64,000 nucleotides of DNA from Hyphochytrium catenoides (GCA_900088475.1 FLMG01001070.1:62001-126000); one strand, 5' to 3'; shown: positions 23,075 through 35,689, counted from the stretch's first letter. Numbers and translations are program-made. Notes: generated by a model not told the origin, from the sequence alone.

Positions 23075-24622
23075 TATCGACGTCCAATAAACGTGGATAT
23101 ATCACACTTCTTATTCGTTCGATCCCCAGATTACTGTTGCTAGTGTCGCAGCAGATAGAGGGGGTGGACGCGAGAGCTCAGGGATGTGGCTGGCTCATTG
23201 CCCCAATACGAAGCAGATCAATCAGCTTTCTCCTGCCCTTTCTGAAGATTATTGCCTCTCAATGATCAGCCAAAGCTCAAAAAAAGCGCGCGAAATCCTT
23301 CCGAAGGTTTCCATTCGGGGAAACTATTCTTATGGTGGAAATAATAAAGCATTGTACTGATGTGCCACTATGAAAGAATTCGACAGGAAAGTAATGCCGT
23401 ATTGGGAGGAAGCTTTTGGCGCCACCTATCAGGAATACTGTCTGCATCATGGTTCTACTACTTTGCTTTCCTCTCCCGCCAAAAACGGTCAGACGAACTT
23501 CATCATCATCATCATATCATCATCATCCAGAGGCTGGAGCGGTAAACGCAGCTACTTGCTGTCATATCCTCTTCTTCTTCAAGAGAAGTACATCAACAAC
23601 TGTCCCTCAATCGCTGATGAACAGAGGTCTCATGGTGGGAGCTATTCTGATTCATTGTGATGGCGTAGTAGGGCTTTGTAGCTGAGTCGGGATACATACT
23701 ATGGAGAATCATCCTACCCAAGGACCCAACATCATCATTACCTCATCGAGACTACCATTAGTCAAGGTGGTGCCGAGTATGTTCGACTTCTCCTGTTCAT
23801 TCTCAAGTCGGGAGTCATACAGCAGCTAGCTGCTGTATTATTATAAACAGTGACGATGGTTGCCGCTAGATGATGTCTTGGTAGGTGAGAGAATCCAAAG
23901 TACTAGGCAATGATGGCAGTAGAAGTAGAAGAGTTGATATTCTACAATCACCCTCCTGATATGTGAGAGTGCAACTATTTCCTGAGGAGTGTCTTACCAC
24001 CAACCATGCTGCTGGTGGAATGCCTCTCAGAGCGACAAGAGAAGTGCGAAGATTTTAGGCTGTATGGGATTTAGGAATTAGCAACTCGACAGGCGCTAGT
24101 AGCTAACTAGAGTGGTCCTCTCCTCTGTCGCAAGAACGCATAGCCATAGTCACTAAGGTTGGATAGACGAGGTCAATGCCAACCAATGTTAGAAGAAGAT
24201 ACTACCCTAACTTTAAAGAGTCCATCTTCCGCAGCTGCTTCTACACCTCAGCGCCAATTCTTCTACCGAAGAGAAGTAGCTCTGGCTGTTAGGACTGCCC
24301 TTTCACTTCTTTCTACCACCACAAGTCTCACTCAAAACCTCTGTCCGCATCTGTTGGACAACGCTAAGATAATAATAATAGAGGAGTGAGCAGAAATAGT
24401 GCTCTGGAAGAAAAGAGAAGCGAAGCAAGAGTAGCCCCAGGGAAGCTAATATTCCTTGGTGTAGCCTTGAAGATTCCCACGCCTATCCACTCCTCTTCTC
24501 GTTAGACTCTCACGTCCGCATCGACGAGAGATATGGATCAGAAGGAGAGACACACAGAGAGAGAGAGAGAGAGAGACAGACAGAGACAGACAGAGAGAGA
24601 GAGAGAGTGAGAGGGAGAGAGA

Positions 24623-24653
<31 letters not shown>

Positions 24654-24886
24654 GAAGTTACAGCGCAGGGCTTCTTCAACTCAGGATCCTTCCGAGCTCA
24701 GCATTAGTTCATCCATCCTTTATCCATTCTCTCACAGAGCGGCAAACCACCAGCAGCCCAGAGCACCTCAAGAGAGTTCGAAACACGCCGGACAAGAGTG
24801 CACCTAATCGCTTGCCGTCCATAGTCTCAGTGACCACAACGAGGACAAGCCTACTAAGGAAAGCAGACCAGCAGACACGGAGAAAG
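23075..24886. other. 1.8 kb between RFC5 and ACAD start codons
   Basis: No recognised gene. A + strand frame starting at 23370 (MKEFDRKVMPYWEEAFGATY) looks protein-like for about 35 residues before becoming repeat-derived (ATC/CAT runs at about 23501-23528); another frame at 24159-24389 ends in a run of Ile. Neither matches a known family. It should hold the promoters of both flanking genes. Confidence 0.4.
24543..24654. repeat. GA microsatellite with interruptions
   Basis: About 112 bases of mostly (GA)n with occasional CA, GT or GG. Lies about 230 bases before the ACAD start codon, so it could be in its promoter or leader. Confidence 0.95.
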
Positions 24887-27800
24887 ATGACGTCCACGCT
24901 TGCAGACGTCGGGCCATTGCGCCACCCCTTAGACGCGAAGGTGCGTCTTCCTTCCAGTGCTCCATGAGCGAGTGAACTATCAACAGCCTCCTCTGGCATG
25001 CGGACTCTGCCTGGCTCCTTTGCCTTCTCCTCCGGCATGCAGCAACTTCGTACTAATTCATCGGTGATGTAGACGTTGGAGGGCTACTTGCACCAGAGGA
25101 TCCCCTCATTGCGTGGACATGCTCTCGCAATCAAGCAGTTCAGTCACGGGCAGTCCAATCCTACCTTCTTGCTGGAGTTTGGTATGCTTCTGTCCACATC
25201 TGCAGCCACTACCTGTGCCTAGCTTTTCTTCTTTGCAGCCACCACATTCCTAGCTTTCTCATTGACCTTTGCACCCCTGAGTCCCGTAGTTGCTGGACTT
25301 CTCAACGGGTTTCTGACGATGTTGACCGTCTGCTTCATCCTCCTTAGCACCTTCTCTCCATTCTCAGATCTGTTCCTTTTACAAGTCCATCAGGAGTCCT
25401 GCCTTTCATGAGCTTTAGTGGGACACCTCTCCGGTCATTCTTCTTCGATCAACTTCAGCCGCCCTGTGGAAGCGGGTTGCTTTGCTTGGTGGTGCTAATC
25501 ACATTCTATTGCCTCGTCTGCCAACAGCAAATAAAGAGAAGTTTGTGTTGAGGAAGAAGCCAAGTGGCAAGCTGTTGCCGTCAGCACACGACGTCGGCCG
25601 CGAGTATCGTGTCCTGTCCGCTCTGCAGGTCAGAATGTGCCCCTCGCTTACTTAGCTCCATTGCGCTTGGCTGCAGATACAGTTAGGTCTCTCTATGTCC
25701 TCTTGAACGCGCAACTACTACTTGCTGACGGGCTTGGACCTCGTTAGGCTACAAATGTCCCGGTGCCCCGTACCGTGCTGCACTGTACCGACACCAGGTA
25801 GGTTAACTAAAGAAACCAAGAAGGTGGTGCCACCGAGAGAGAGAGCAACGAGACAAAACAGAACGAAACATGCATAGGAAAGTGGGATAAAAGAGATCTG
25901 TTCTCTAGCATTTCAGTGCCACACGGGACAAGTTAGACGAGCTCCATTTCAAGCCACAATCTGAGGTTATAGGGAAAAGAGTGACGATTATGGCAAGATT
26001 AATGACTGTGACAGACAGTTCAGGCTTACTGACTTATAACGTCATGCACCGATTGTCGGGAGCAGCATCGTAGGGACGGAGTTCTATGTTATGGAGTTTG
26101 TAGCAGGCAGAGTGTTTAAAGGTAGGCGACTTGGCTGCGTTGGATCCTTCCCTACATGCTAGTTCGAAGCACTTCATCGCTGCTAGGTTCTTTAACCTCG
26201 AACTTTCTAGGTCTCTGACATACCGCTTGCCTTGCTTTCTTCCTTCCATCTGCCATGAGCTAAGATGTCTTCCATTGCATTGTCCCTTTCTAGACCCCAA
26301 GCTGCCTGGCCTTTCTCCTGGTGAAAGGTTTGCTATCTATAACGCCATCAATGAAGCCCTGTCGAAGCTTCACAACGTGAACTACAAAGAAGTTGGTAAG
26401 TGCTTTTGCTTGATCATCATTGCGCAATCTCTTCTCTCATGAAACATAAGAGGTAGTTACTTTAGTGTCGTACCCTCCACCACTATGTAGTGCTCCCAAG
26501 AGCCGTCCTTAGTCATTGACGAGGCACAACTTTTGCCCTCCCTTTTTCTGACCAATGGTAGGCTTAGAAGGCTATGGGCAGCCTGAGCACTACTCCTCTC
26601 GCCAGGTCTCCCGCTGGACGAAACAATTCGAGGCGGCTGTAGGTGCTTTGGAGAAAGCCGGGAGACAGATGCCGGAGAGCATGAGACAACTGCAATCATG
26701 GCTGCAGAAGAACCTCAAGGAGGCTGAAGCGACGGAGCAAGAGAGGGGAGTCTCTATCGTCCATGGAGATTTCAAGTTGGATAACATTGTAAGTGATATT
26801 GGCCAAGAAAGGACAGTGGCTCCATTCAAAGGTCGTTGTTAAGATCAGATCGGTCGTAAGAGAAGAAGGAGAGGTGGTGGCACAGCAAGATATGTCCCGG
26901 CCACTTCAGCAAAGATGATGCCTTGCTAACTCTAGCGTTGTTATGCCTCATATTGTTTGAACCTTACTATGGATAGGTCTTCCATCCGAAGGAGCCACGC
27001 ATTCTTGCTATTTTGGACTGGGAGCTGGTAAAGTGTGGACTCGATCTTTGCGAATATTCAACCCACATGGACCCCTAGTCGTTAGTCTCTGGGATCCCTG
27101 TCCTCGCCCCTCCTATGCTGTGCTTTAGCTGTTGGGTTTCTTGTTTACCTTGTGCATCTCCTCCTGCCCGCTGACGCATCAATCTATTACATCGCCACAC
27201 CAGCGCTAATTTTGCTTCTTGGCCCGCAGTCTACCCTGGGCGACCCACTAGCAGATCTGGCCTACTTTTGCATGGTTTACACATGGTAATATCACTTGTC
27301 CATTTGGAAGACCGCCACAGATAGGCGCCAATCTTGGAAAGATTCAAGCTTGTCACTGTTCTGGTTCCCCCCTATTCGTGGTCTGCTCTCACCGTCGGAA
27401 TCACCTTTCTGCTGATTTATTTATGCGCGATCCTGTCGCTTCATAAGCTCTGATGCCCTACTCCACTCTCGAAGGGATCGTTGATGCTATCATAACTTTA
27501 CATTTCCCTTACAGAATGCCTTTCCTAACCCATTTCTCTCTGGTACTCTTATGATCAGCCCCAGTATGCCTACAGTTAACGAAACGCTGAAGGCCCTAAA
27601 GCTCTATCGCTATGGCATCCCAGACGAGGCAGAGATGGTCAAGGCTTACGCTCGAAGGTGAGGATGTGTGAAATAGGGAGACGTATGCTGAGAAGTGAAT
27701 GCAGGAGGAGGCGAGAGGAACGTATCCGCGTAACGCAGTTATGTTAACGCGTTGACCTATTGATCTATTTTTCTACGTTGCTTATGGCTCTGTAGGGTAG

Positions 27801-29413
27801 GAACCCGTCCACCCAGTGACAGAGTGTGGCGCTTCTTTTGCGCTCTATCATACTTCAGGCTGGCTGCCATTAGTCAGGTATGCCAACCTCCTTTGCTTTC
27901 AACGTTATACTCCTCTCGCGTAGCGGTCTCTTTTCTTTCTAGTGGACTTTCTCCCAATCCTGTGAGAGTTATATATGCGGATTCGTTTCCTGGTCCTATC
28001 TTACACTTTCCTTGGCCTTTAGGGTGTGCTCGCTCGCTCTCTTCAGGGCAATGCTAGCTCAGCTCGAGCCGAAATCGTCGGAGGAATGTTCCATGTGCTT
28101 TCTGATGCAGGGTGGCAGATAGCCCGAGGGGGTCATGAAGCGGAGAGTGCGGGAGACGATGTCCTCAATCCTCTAACTCTAAAGACTTTGGACGCGCTTC
28201 CTTTCAACTTTTCTGACAAGGTAAGTTGCTCACGCCAAGAGCCCAGGACTAGTATCCAATCGACGTGAACCTCAAATGAATTAGTTCTACGCATTGAGCC
28301 ACTGAACCTTGTCTTTCTCTCTTCCGCCCTCAGGCAAGAGCATTATTTCCAAAGGTGCAGGCATTCGTAGAGAATGTATGCATACCTAGGTGAGCTTAGG
28401 AAGCCTATTAAAAGCTTCCATATCTCAATCTGAGATATATCTCGTCAAGTTTGTTGGCTTGAAGTTCGTCACAGACATTGCCATCTCCATCTTGTCAGCG
28501 CTAAGAACTTTTAACGTTATGTCTCCTGTGCAGCGAGCGAATCTTTAAGGAGCAGCTGGAGGCGAATACTAGCGCAGGGAAGCGCTGGACAGCAGTCCCT
28601 CCCGTGGTGGAAGAGCTGAAGGCAAAGGCCAAAGCTGCAGGTCCACTAGCAACCTTTAACTTCCATTTCTCTTGAAACTCATTCTTCTTCTGCCGCTTCA
28701 CCTTTCCTTGTCTTTCTCCTCCCCCATCGCCATCGTCATCTGGCATTTCTTCCAGAGGTACCCTGAGTGCTTTTACTGATTCATGGCCATCTATTGACCA
28801 ACCCTTCTTCAGGTCTTTGGAACCTCTTCTTGCCTGACTCTGCAGCAGGCGCAGGTCTTTCGAATCTAGACTATGCTCCTCTCTGCGAACTGATGGGCCG
28901 CTCCTTCATTGCCCCCGAAGCCTTCAACTGCAGCGCACCCGACACTGGCAACATGGAGGTGTTAACTTATCCCCATTTCTCTCTCTCTGTCTTTGCCTCC
29001 ATCTGTTAACCATCCCCATTGCTGATCTCCCTCTCGCTGTCCCTGTCTCTGGCTCCACCACCCTTCCCACGACTTGCAATGTCTCTTCTGACGTTGCTTC
29101 CCGCCCTGTGGTTAGTGTCTAGCGCTTCTCGTCTGGATATCACTAAAAGGTTGTCATGTTGTTCTCTACTTGACAGGTGCTGGAGCGCTATGGGACCCCT
29201 GAGCAGAAGGAGAAATGGCTGAAACCCCTTCTTGATGGGAAGATTCGCAGCTGTTTCGCAATGACCGAGCCTGCCGTCGCCTCTTCTGACGCCACAAACA
29301 TTGAGACAACAATAAGAAGAGAAGGTAAGGAATAAGCCCCACTCTCGACCGAAATGTTTACGTGGTAACAACAGTTCTACGTCTGTCCTCCTCCACGACG
29401 GGTTTTCTCTCTT

Positions 29414-29460
<47 letters not shown>

Positions 29461-31169
29461 TTCTCTCTCCCCCTCTCTCTCCCTCTCTCTAGCTCTCTCT
29501 GCTCTCTCTCTCTCTCTCTAGCTCTCTCTCTCTCTCTCTAGCTCTCTCTAGCTCTGGCTTGCCATTGACGTTCATCATTGTACGCTCTGTCTGCCCCTGT
29601 CTTCGATATGATTGTAGGTGACGAATACGTAATCAATGGGACGAAGTGGTGGACAAGTGGTGCCGGAGATCCACGATGCAAGCTTGCAATTCTTATGGGA
29701 AAAGTTGTCTCTCCTACTTCTTCCTCCTCTCGCCACAGCGCGCAATCAATGATATTGGTGCCTATGGACGCGCCAGGGGTAAGCCTTACATCCTCAGGCA
29801 TATTTTTAGCTACTTCAATCTGACCAGCGGCCCATTCAGTTTCCTCTCTTCCTACGCTATCTTCTTGCTCCTCTCTTTTCAGTACACGACCAGGCTAGTC
29901 ACCTTTTTAAAGGGCCATATTCTCTCCTAAGCTTTCTAAATGCTCTTTATGTGTCACCCTTATCCTCTTTACCTTCCGTGCAATGTTCCTGCTCAGGCGT
30001 TAGGACCACTCTCTTAGCCCTTCCCCATTCCCCTTACCATGCGTTCCTCTTCAGGTGAAGGTGATCCGCCCACTGCTGGTCTATGGGTTCGACGATGCCC
30101 CTCATGGCCATTGTGAAGTCAGTTTCTTCAACGTCCGAGTGCCTGTCACCAGTATTCTACTGGGAGAGGGGAGAGGCTTCGAAATTGCACAGGTCAGTTG
30201 AGGAGACTAATGTTGTCGTCAGTAACATTCTTTGTATGCCCATCCTTCGGCATGATCCTTCGTTCTATCTTTGAAGTATCCCGCACATCCCTTACCCTTT
30301 TACTGTGTTCTTCTATGTTGTGCCCTTCAGGGACGCCTTGGCCCCGGCCGTATCCACCATTGCATGCGGCTAATTGGAGCGGCGGAGAGGGCGTTAGAGG
30401 CGCTCTGTCGCCGAGCCAAAAGTCGTTGGGCATTCGGGAAGCTTTTGGAACGGCAGGGCGGCGTGGTCACAGCAATCTCCGACAGCAGGTGTGATATAGA
30501 GCAAGCCAGACTGCTCGTACTTACAGCGGCGGCGATGATGGACAAGGTGGGTCGCAAGCTTCCTTACACTTGCTCTATCTCCCCGCTTTCTTGTCCCTTC
30601 CTTTCTGGCCTTTTAGGTAGCTGGTGTTGGACGGCTACATTCTGCTTTGAACTTTCATCTCTATCATACTGAAGCTTACTCGGTGTGCCGCCTTCCGTTC
30701 TCTGTCATCGGATGTCAACTCCTAGCTTGGGAACAAAATGGCCCAGCAGCACATTGCAATGATTAAGGTTGTGGCTCCGTCCATGGCTTTGAGGGTAATT
30801 GACAGAGCCATTCAAGTCCATGGCGGAGCAGGTAAGCCGTTCAACACTTGGGTACCGCCTTATGCTCCCGTGTCCTAAGGTGGAGACTGTTCCCCTTGTC
30901 TCTATTACGATGTCCAGGCTTCTGTCAGGACTCCGAGCTGCCCCACTTTTGGATTAGCGCAAGAAGCTTAAGAGTAGCGGGTAAGCCAGCATGTAGCCAC
31001 ACATTTCCGCTTGCGCTCTTCGCCCTTCCACTTTCTTGCCAGACCCCAGTTTACCGAAGTGGGGTCTAGACTCTAACACCGAGAGTGTGTCCTTATGATA
31101 CTAGATGGCCCGGACGAGGTGCATCAGACAACAGTCGCCAAGTGGGAACTGCTAAAGGCTAAGCTTTAG
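24887..31169 (+). CDS. ACAD11: Acyl-CoA dehydrogenase of ACAD10/11 (IBR3-like) type: APH kinase-like domain fused to ACAD
   Basis: Fused enzyme family: the N-terminal kinase-like domain phosphorylates 4-hydroxyacyl-CoA and the C-terminal FAD dehydrogenase domain helps convert it to an enoyl-CoA for beta-oxidation; the plant member IBR3 acts in peroxisomes. First exon starts [21 protein letters not shown] part: [65 protein letters not shown] (catalytic loop HGDFxxDN) and [24 protein letters not shown] part begins near 28200 ([15 protein letters not shown]) and includes [107 protein letters not shown] and a final exon with [17 protein letters not shown] and TAG (31167-31169). The enzyme lacks the HAD domain of human ACAD10. 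More than 15 exons. The final residues, Ala-Lys-Leu, are close to a peroxisomal targeting signal (SKL-like), which fits peroxisomal import. Confidence 0.95.
29406..29552. repeat. CT microsatellite inside an ACAD intron
   Basis: About 147 bases of (CT)n with TTT and AGCT interruptions, in the intron between the exons ending TIRRE and starting GDEYVING. It forms a very long pyrimidine tract upstream of the acceptor. Confidence 0.9.
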
Positions 31170-31603
31170 CCATTGCGATGAGAGCAACAGGCACAGTGGA
31201 CTCCTCGAGAAAGGGCTCGTGCCCTCACAATTTCCAGTAGCTCACTAAACATCCTTCTTATAAGGCTTTCGCCTTTCATATGTTTGATAATAACGATCAA
31301 TGGGAAGCTTCGTCGAGAGATAGGGTCTATGACAGACAGAAGGGTGCTTCCTAGAGAAAATAAAGTCTCAAGTAATGAGACTCATGAGACCTCTACGGCA
31401 GAGTTGAATCACATCATAAGCTAGTTATACGCCTTAAAGCGAGTCTATATGTACACGGTGACCAATTTACGGGTCATGCTGCACAGCTGGGATACCTACG
31501 TCTTGTCTACACAGCTAATAACTTACAGACATGCATTATATACAACTTTGATAACAGTTTGGAGGGCAGAGGCAGGGCAGACCTTAGTCGGAATTCATTC
31601 CTA
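31170..31603. other. Intergenic, between convergent ACAD and RING genes
   Basis: Contains the two 3' ends. No exon or RNA gene recognised. Confidence 0.5.
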
Positions 31604-33192
31604 TCAGTCCACCTGATCCTGGTCGCCTTGCACAGCAGCGAGCATCATCATTAGAAGCTCCAAGCCGTCTGCAGAAGGCTCACCGACGCTTTCTGAGTCT
31701 GAGATATCTCCCTCATCGCCAGATAGCAACCCTTCGTCATTGCCAATTACCCCCAAAGCATTAGAAGGTCGATGCAGCCGCCTGCTGAGCCACCTGTGCG
31801 CTTGATCCTGCGAAGCCCGGTCGGTTGATCGTCCTAGACCACGACCTGAATCTCCCTCTCCTCCCTCTTCATCCTCCTGGTCCTGGTCCTGGTCCGAGTG
31901 GTCACTCTCATCCTCCTCCAAGATCTGAGAGATAAGATCTAAGGTTGCCTCCTCGAGCATTCCGAGCTTCTTGAGGGTCGACTTGCAGACGGGACAGTTG
32001 TTTGTGTGTGCCTCTATGTAAGAAGAAGTGCCCAGAAGCCAGCGGTCTATACAGCCCTTGTGATACACATGCTGGCAGTGCAGTAGACGCACTTCCTCGC
32101 TTCCCTCGAAGCACTCGAGGCAAATGGAACAGAACTCGACGAACTCCTTTGATGTCTCCCGGTACTCTTTGTAGGTCAGAGAAGGAATCTTGGAAAGATC
32201 CTTTTCTTCTAAGTGACGTGATGCAAACCGCGCCTGGCAGAGCCGACAGAACAATGTAGATAATCAGTGAGCGACTGTAAGGCCTATCAAGATGATCGTT
32301 TGGAAAGAAGAGAGATACGCACTAGAGCCGCAATAATGCGAGAGCGAAGTAGGGCATAGAGGCAGACTCCACACACAGAGGAATGCTTGAGGGCATCAGA
32401 GGGAGAGAACATTCGACAGAAGAGGAGTGACAGTCAAGAAGAACGTTTAGAGAGAGAACGAAGCAGATCGGAAGACAACCACGGGAAAGATGAGCTCAGA
32501 TCCGGGTCACAGCCACTTCAATGCAGATGTGGGAGCTAGCTAAGCTAGAGGCTTACCTTCCGTGCGACCTGCACCTGAGTTAAGACAGCAACCTCTTGTC
32601 GGTCGTCTACTTCTTCAAAGAGATCATCCACAAGATCCTTCATGCCGCCAGTAGCAGTAGACATCTGTTTGGGTTTCGAGAGAGATGGGAAATTGCTGTC
32701 GTCACAGTCATTCATCTCACAGCAAGAGGAGCAGTCTTCATCATTTTGCTGTTCATTCTCTTCCGTCTCTTGTCCTTCTTCTTCTTCACTCGGTTCCTGT
32801 GCAGATAGTAGTCCTTCGCCGCCTCCAACGACGGAGGGAAGCTTCAGTGTTATGTCGCTAGACGCAGAGAAGTCTCCAATGCTGCTGCTAGAAGCCCGTC
32901 TAAGTCCTTGCATGGTATGCGAGACGGAGGCGACCAGAGATCTGCTGACAATACTCTGAGAGCGCGTCGGGAGGCTGTTCTCTCTAGCATTATCTCTGAT
33001 CCCGCGCCTAATGAAGTCGTTCAAATCCCAAGAGAGAGTTGGGAGCGATGAAGCGAGAGGCCTGAAGAATGAAGAAGTGGTCGAGCTTTCGCGGCTATAA
33101 GGCGTCGGTGTATGAATTGCATTGGCGGAGGAGTTGTTTCCTCTGTCTCTCCTCGGGATGGCAATCCCTAAGGCACGCATAGGGAGATCCAT
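31604..33192 (-). CDS. RING-H2 zinc-finger protein, probable E3 ubiquitin ligase
   Basis: Last exon (about 32225-31604) carries a RING-H2 finger: FCSICLECFEGSEEVRLLHC, then HVYHKGCIDRWL and NNCPVC, giving Cys-Cys-Cys-His-His-Cys-Cys-Cys ligands with a longer than usual loop (about 14 residues) before the final pair. The tail is very acidic (Asp/Gln/Glu repeats) and ends at 31604. Upstream exons: 33192-32548 (ATG at 33192-33190, MDLPMRALGIAIPRRDRG; Ser-rich, then an acidic run with Glu/Gln/Asp and CSSCCEMNDCDDSN), and a small exon about 32405-32315 with SVCGVCLYALLRSRIIAAL. This CxxC pair could join the CRLCQ or CSIC region to form an extra metal site. The exact junction before the last exon is unsure. 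Likely E2-binding ligase; substrate unknown. Confidence 0.8.
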
Positions 33193-33556
33193 ACCTTGCG
33201 CCCCACGCTGGCCAAAGGAGAGACTCGCTCTCAGACAAACAAAGAGCGAGCGAGAAGAGAGAGTTCTAACAGGAAAAGAAGCTCTAAATCTGTGGTCGGA
33301 ACGACAAAGAAGATTCAAGAGTGAACGGGCCCGCCCACAACTTCGTGGATCGCCAGCGAGCGGGCAGCAATGCGATCTTCTCCCTTCTTTGCTCTCTCTT
33401 TCTTCAATTGCTCTTCTCTTTCTCGTCGCCCGCCTGTCTAATGGCCCTTCCCTTCTCTGTCTCTATCGCTTCTCTTTCTGAAGAGTTCGGGGCCGCTTGA
33501 CAGATGTCTCTGCGAGAGATGTTGAAGCAACAATCGGCGAACACGCGAGACGGAGC

Positions 33557-33675
33557 AAGAGAGAGAGAGAAAAGAGAGAGAGGACGTTGTACAGCTGACG
33601 GTGAAGGAAGAGAACAGAAGAGACAAAAGCGAGAAGGGAGAGAGAGAGAGAGAGAGCGACGAGACAGAGAGAGAC

Positions 33676-33714
<39 letters not shown>

Positions 33715-33722
33715 AGAAAGAA
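33557..33722. repeat. GA-rich microsatellite tract
   Basis: Mostly (GA)n on the + strand, with a less regular continuation to about 33820. Pairs with the CT tract 70-500 bases downstream (see findings). Lies upstream of the RING gene start at 33192. Confidence 0.95.
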
Positions 33723-33888
33723 TAATCAAGAGAGAAAGCTGAATGAAAAGGGCCGACAGCACGGCGGTCAAAGTGATTCGAGAGACAGAGAGAGACAGAG
33801 GGAGAGAGGGAGAGGCCAAAGGGGATGAAGGAAGTGGAACCTTTTACCAGAGAATGGGGATAGAAGGGAAACGGGATCTTCCTGCCTT

Positions 33889-34056
33889 TCTCTCTCTCTC
33901 TCTCTCTTTCTCTGTCTTCTGTAAGGTCTCAGGAATACTACTCTCAGGGTTAGTGCTACAGTACTGTTTTCTCTCCCTCTCTCTTCTCTCTTTCTCTCTC
34001 TCTCTCCCTCTCTCTTCTCTCTTTCTGTCTCTCTATCTCTGTCTCTCTCTTTTCCT
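33889..34056. repeat. CT-rich microsatellite tract
   Basis: Mostly (CT)n on the + strand. Opposite orientation to the GA tract at 33557-33722, so the two can base-pair within one strand. Confidence 0.95.
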
Positions 34057-35404
34057 CCCAGCAGCGTCATAGTTAAGTGATAGCCCCTGCCTAGTACCTG
34101 GGGAAATTGGTATTCCCATGCATGATCGCGATAAAAAGCCCTTCATTTAAGGCCTGCCAAAAGACATAATCACTAATTCCCACAGTCTCAGGCCTCAGTA
34201 CTTATGCTATCATTTGGGAAGCGGTCCTATGCTCCAGCCCGTTCTTCAACCTCGAACGGCGTAGTAAGGACGCAGCCGCTAGCCCACAAGTTCCAACGTG
34301 TTCTAATATATCAATAGATAGTTGCCCATTGGAGGAATTTGACGTGATAGTAGTACGCCCCAAAGAGTCACAAGGAAGAAAAAGGGTTCCCTCAACTCCT
34401 GCACCGAAAAAAATACAGTAAAAAGGAAGTCATTGAATCCGTCAATTTCGAACTGAGGCACAAAGTTCCAGAGAGACTCTTCAAAAGGTCCCTTTTCAGC
34501 TGGAACATTGCGCTTTGAGACTGCCTGAGATAACACCACAACTGACATAAAGATACACTTTGGGTTCGCCCCTTGTGAAGTAAGAAATTTACGCTTTCCT
34601 GAGGGTGGCTTCTGACGGTTTGGCCCCTGGAACCAGTAACGAACTTTCTGTGCTCAGTCGGCGCGATGGCACTTCTCTATTGGACGCGGCAGGAACCTCG
34701 TTCAGACTCTCAGACAAGCGCTCCTGCTGCATCATCAATCAATCACCAGAAGTGAAAGCGAGGTGATCATAGGCAAAGAGGGGACAGACAAGCTCATCGG
34801 GTAGGTAGTTGATGATGGATGGGATATGGATGACGAGGCAATAAAGTTATGATGAGTCAGCATGGTTCATGTCTGGACCAGAGCCATCATTCCTCATGGG
34901 CTCATAGGTGTTTCTCTGAAGGGGATGCGTTATCACAAGTTGCCAAGTGTTACACTAGACGGGCAATGCTCTATCGTGCTAGTTTCATGTTGGTACACTT
35001 CTGTTGCACCTCAGTGTGATGGATCACGGGCATATACTCATGCTGTAGTGAAAAAGAATAAACTTCCTCTCTCTTGATAGAATACTTCCATGGACGTCAA
35101 ACAGCGCAGAAGTTGAGTTTTGCTACTGGTCAGTAGCGATAAGCAAGCTTCAATAATGTTCCATCACGTTTTCTTTCAAGCGCCAGTTTGATTGAATGTT
35201 ACCAGGATAAGCAGAGACCGCATAAGAAATCTCGTACATTCGTTCATTCACTAATCACTTTATACTTTCAATCCAGTAATGCCTGACCACGGTTGCATGT
35301 GGAGCGTCCTGACCACTTCGTTTGGCTTTTCACTCCTCCGCAACTACTACAGCCTGGATTATGTCAGTTGCTGGTGCTAAGAAGGATTCCCAAAGCAGCC
35401 ATAG
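34057..35404. other. 1.3 kb without a supported gene
   Basis: On the - strand 34303-34548 is open (81 aa) with AVSKRNVPAEKGPFEESLWN after an acceptor-like TCTCAG and a hydrophobic end; it could be a last exon but has no known match. Nothing else recognised. Confidence 0.35.
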
Positions 35405-35689
35405 CTAGAAGGTCTTCGCTCTTGCTTCACTCCACTCTTCGGCAATGATAGCCTCACGTGAGGTCTGTTCGAGTACAGCCAATACTATAAAGCGTAATGA
35501 TGCGCCATCACAAAGGAGGTGGACCGACTTGAGTGCGACAAATGGCCCCTTGTCTGCAACAGGCTGCTTGATTGCTGGCCGTAAGTCCAGCTTGGTCGTC
35601 GTATATAGCACCGATTTGGGAGGAAGGAACTCGCTGCCCGCAGCTGTAAGGGGGATTCTGGAACAGAGAAATGGGGGAGAGAAGTCCAT
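35405..35689 (-). CDS. Hypothetical ORF, 94 aa, downstream of ATG101
   Basis: ATG to stop, same strand as ATG101 and 120 bases after its stop. Sequence includes SVLYTTTKLDLRPAI, KGPFVALKSVHLLCDG and an alanine/glutamate-rich end. No family recognised. The opposite strand is open over the same region, so it may be a chance frame; it could also be the last exon of a gene whose other exons I cannot see. Confidence 0.25.
   Translation of the reverse strand: MDFSPPFLCSRIPLTAAGSEFLPPKSVLYTTTKLDLRPAIKQPVADKGPFVALKSVHLLCDGASLRFIVLAVLEQTSREAIIAEEWSEARAKTF

Noticed and set aside
24446-24679. Leu/Ser-repeat open frame on the - strand
   Set aside because: Translation of the GA tract.
33463-34072. Several open frames of Arg/Glu or Leu/Ser repeats
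   Set aside because: They are translations of the GA and CT microsatellites, not genes.
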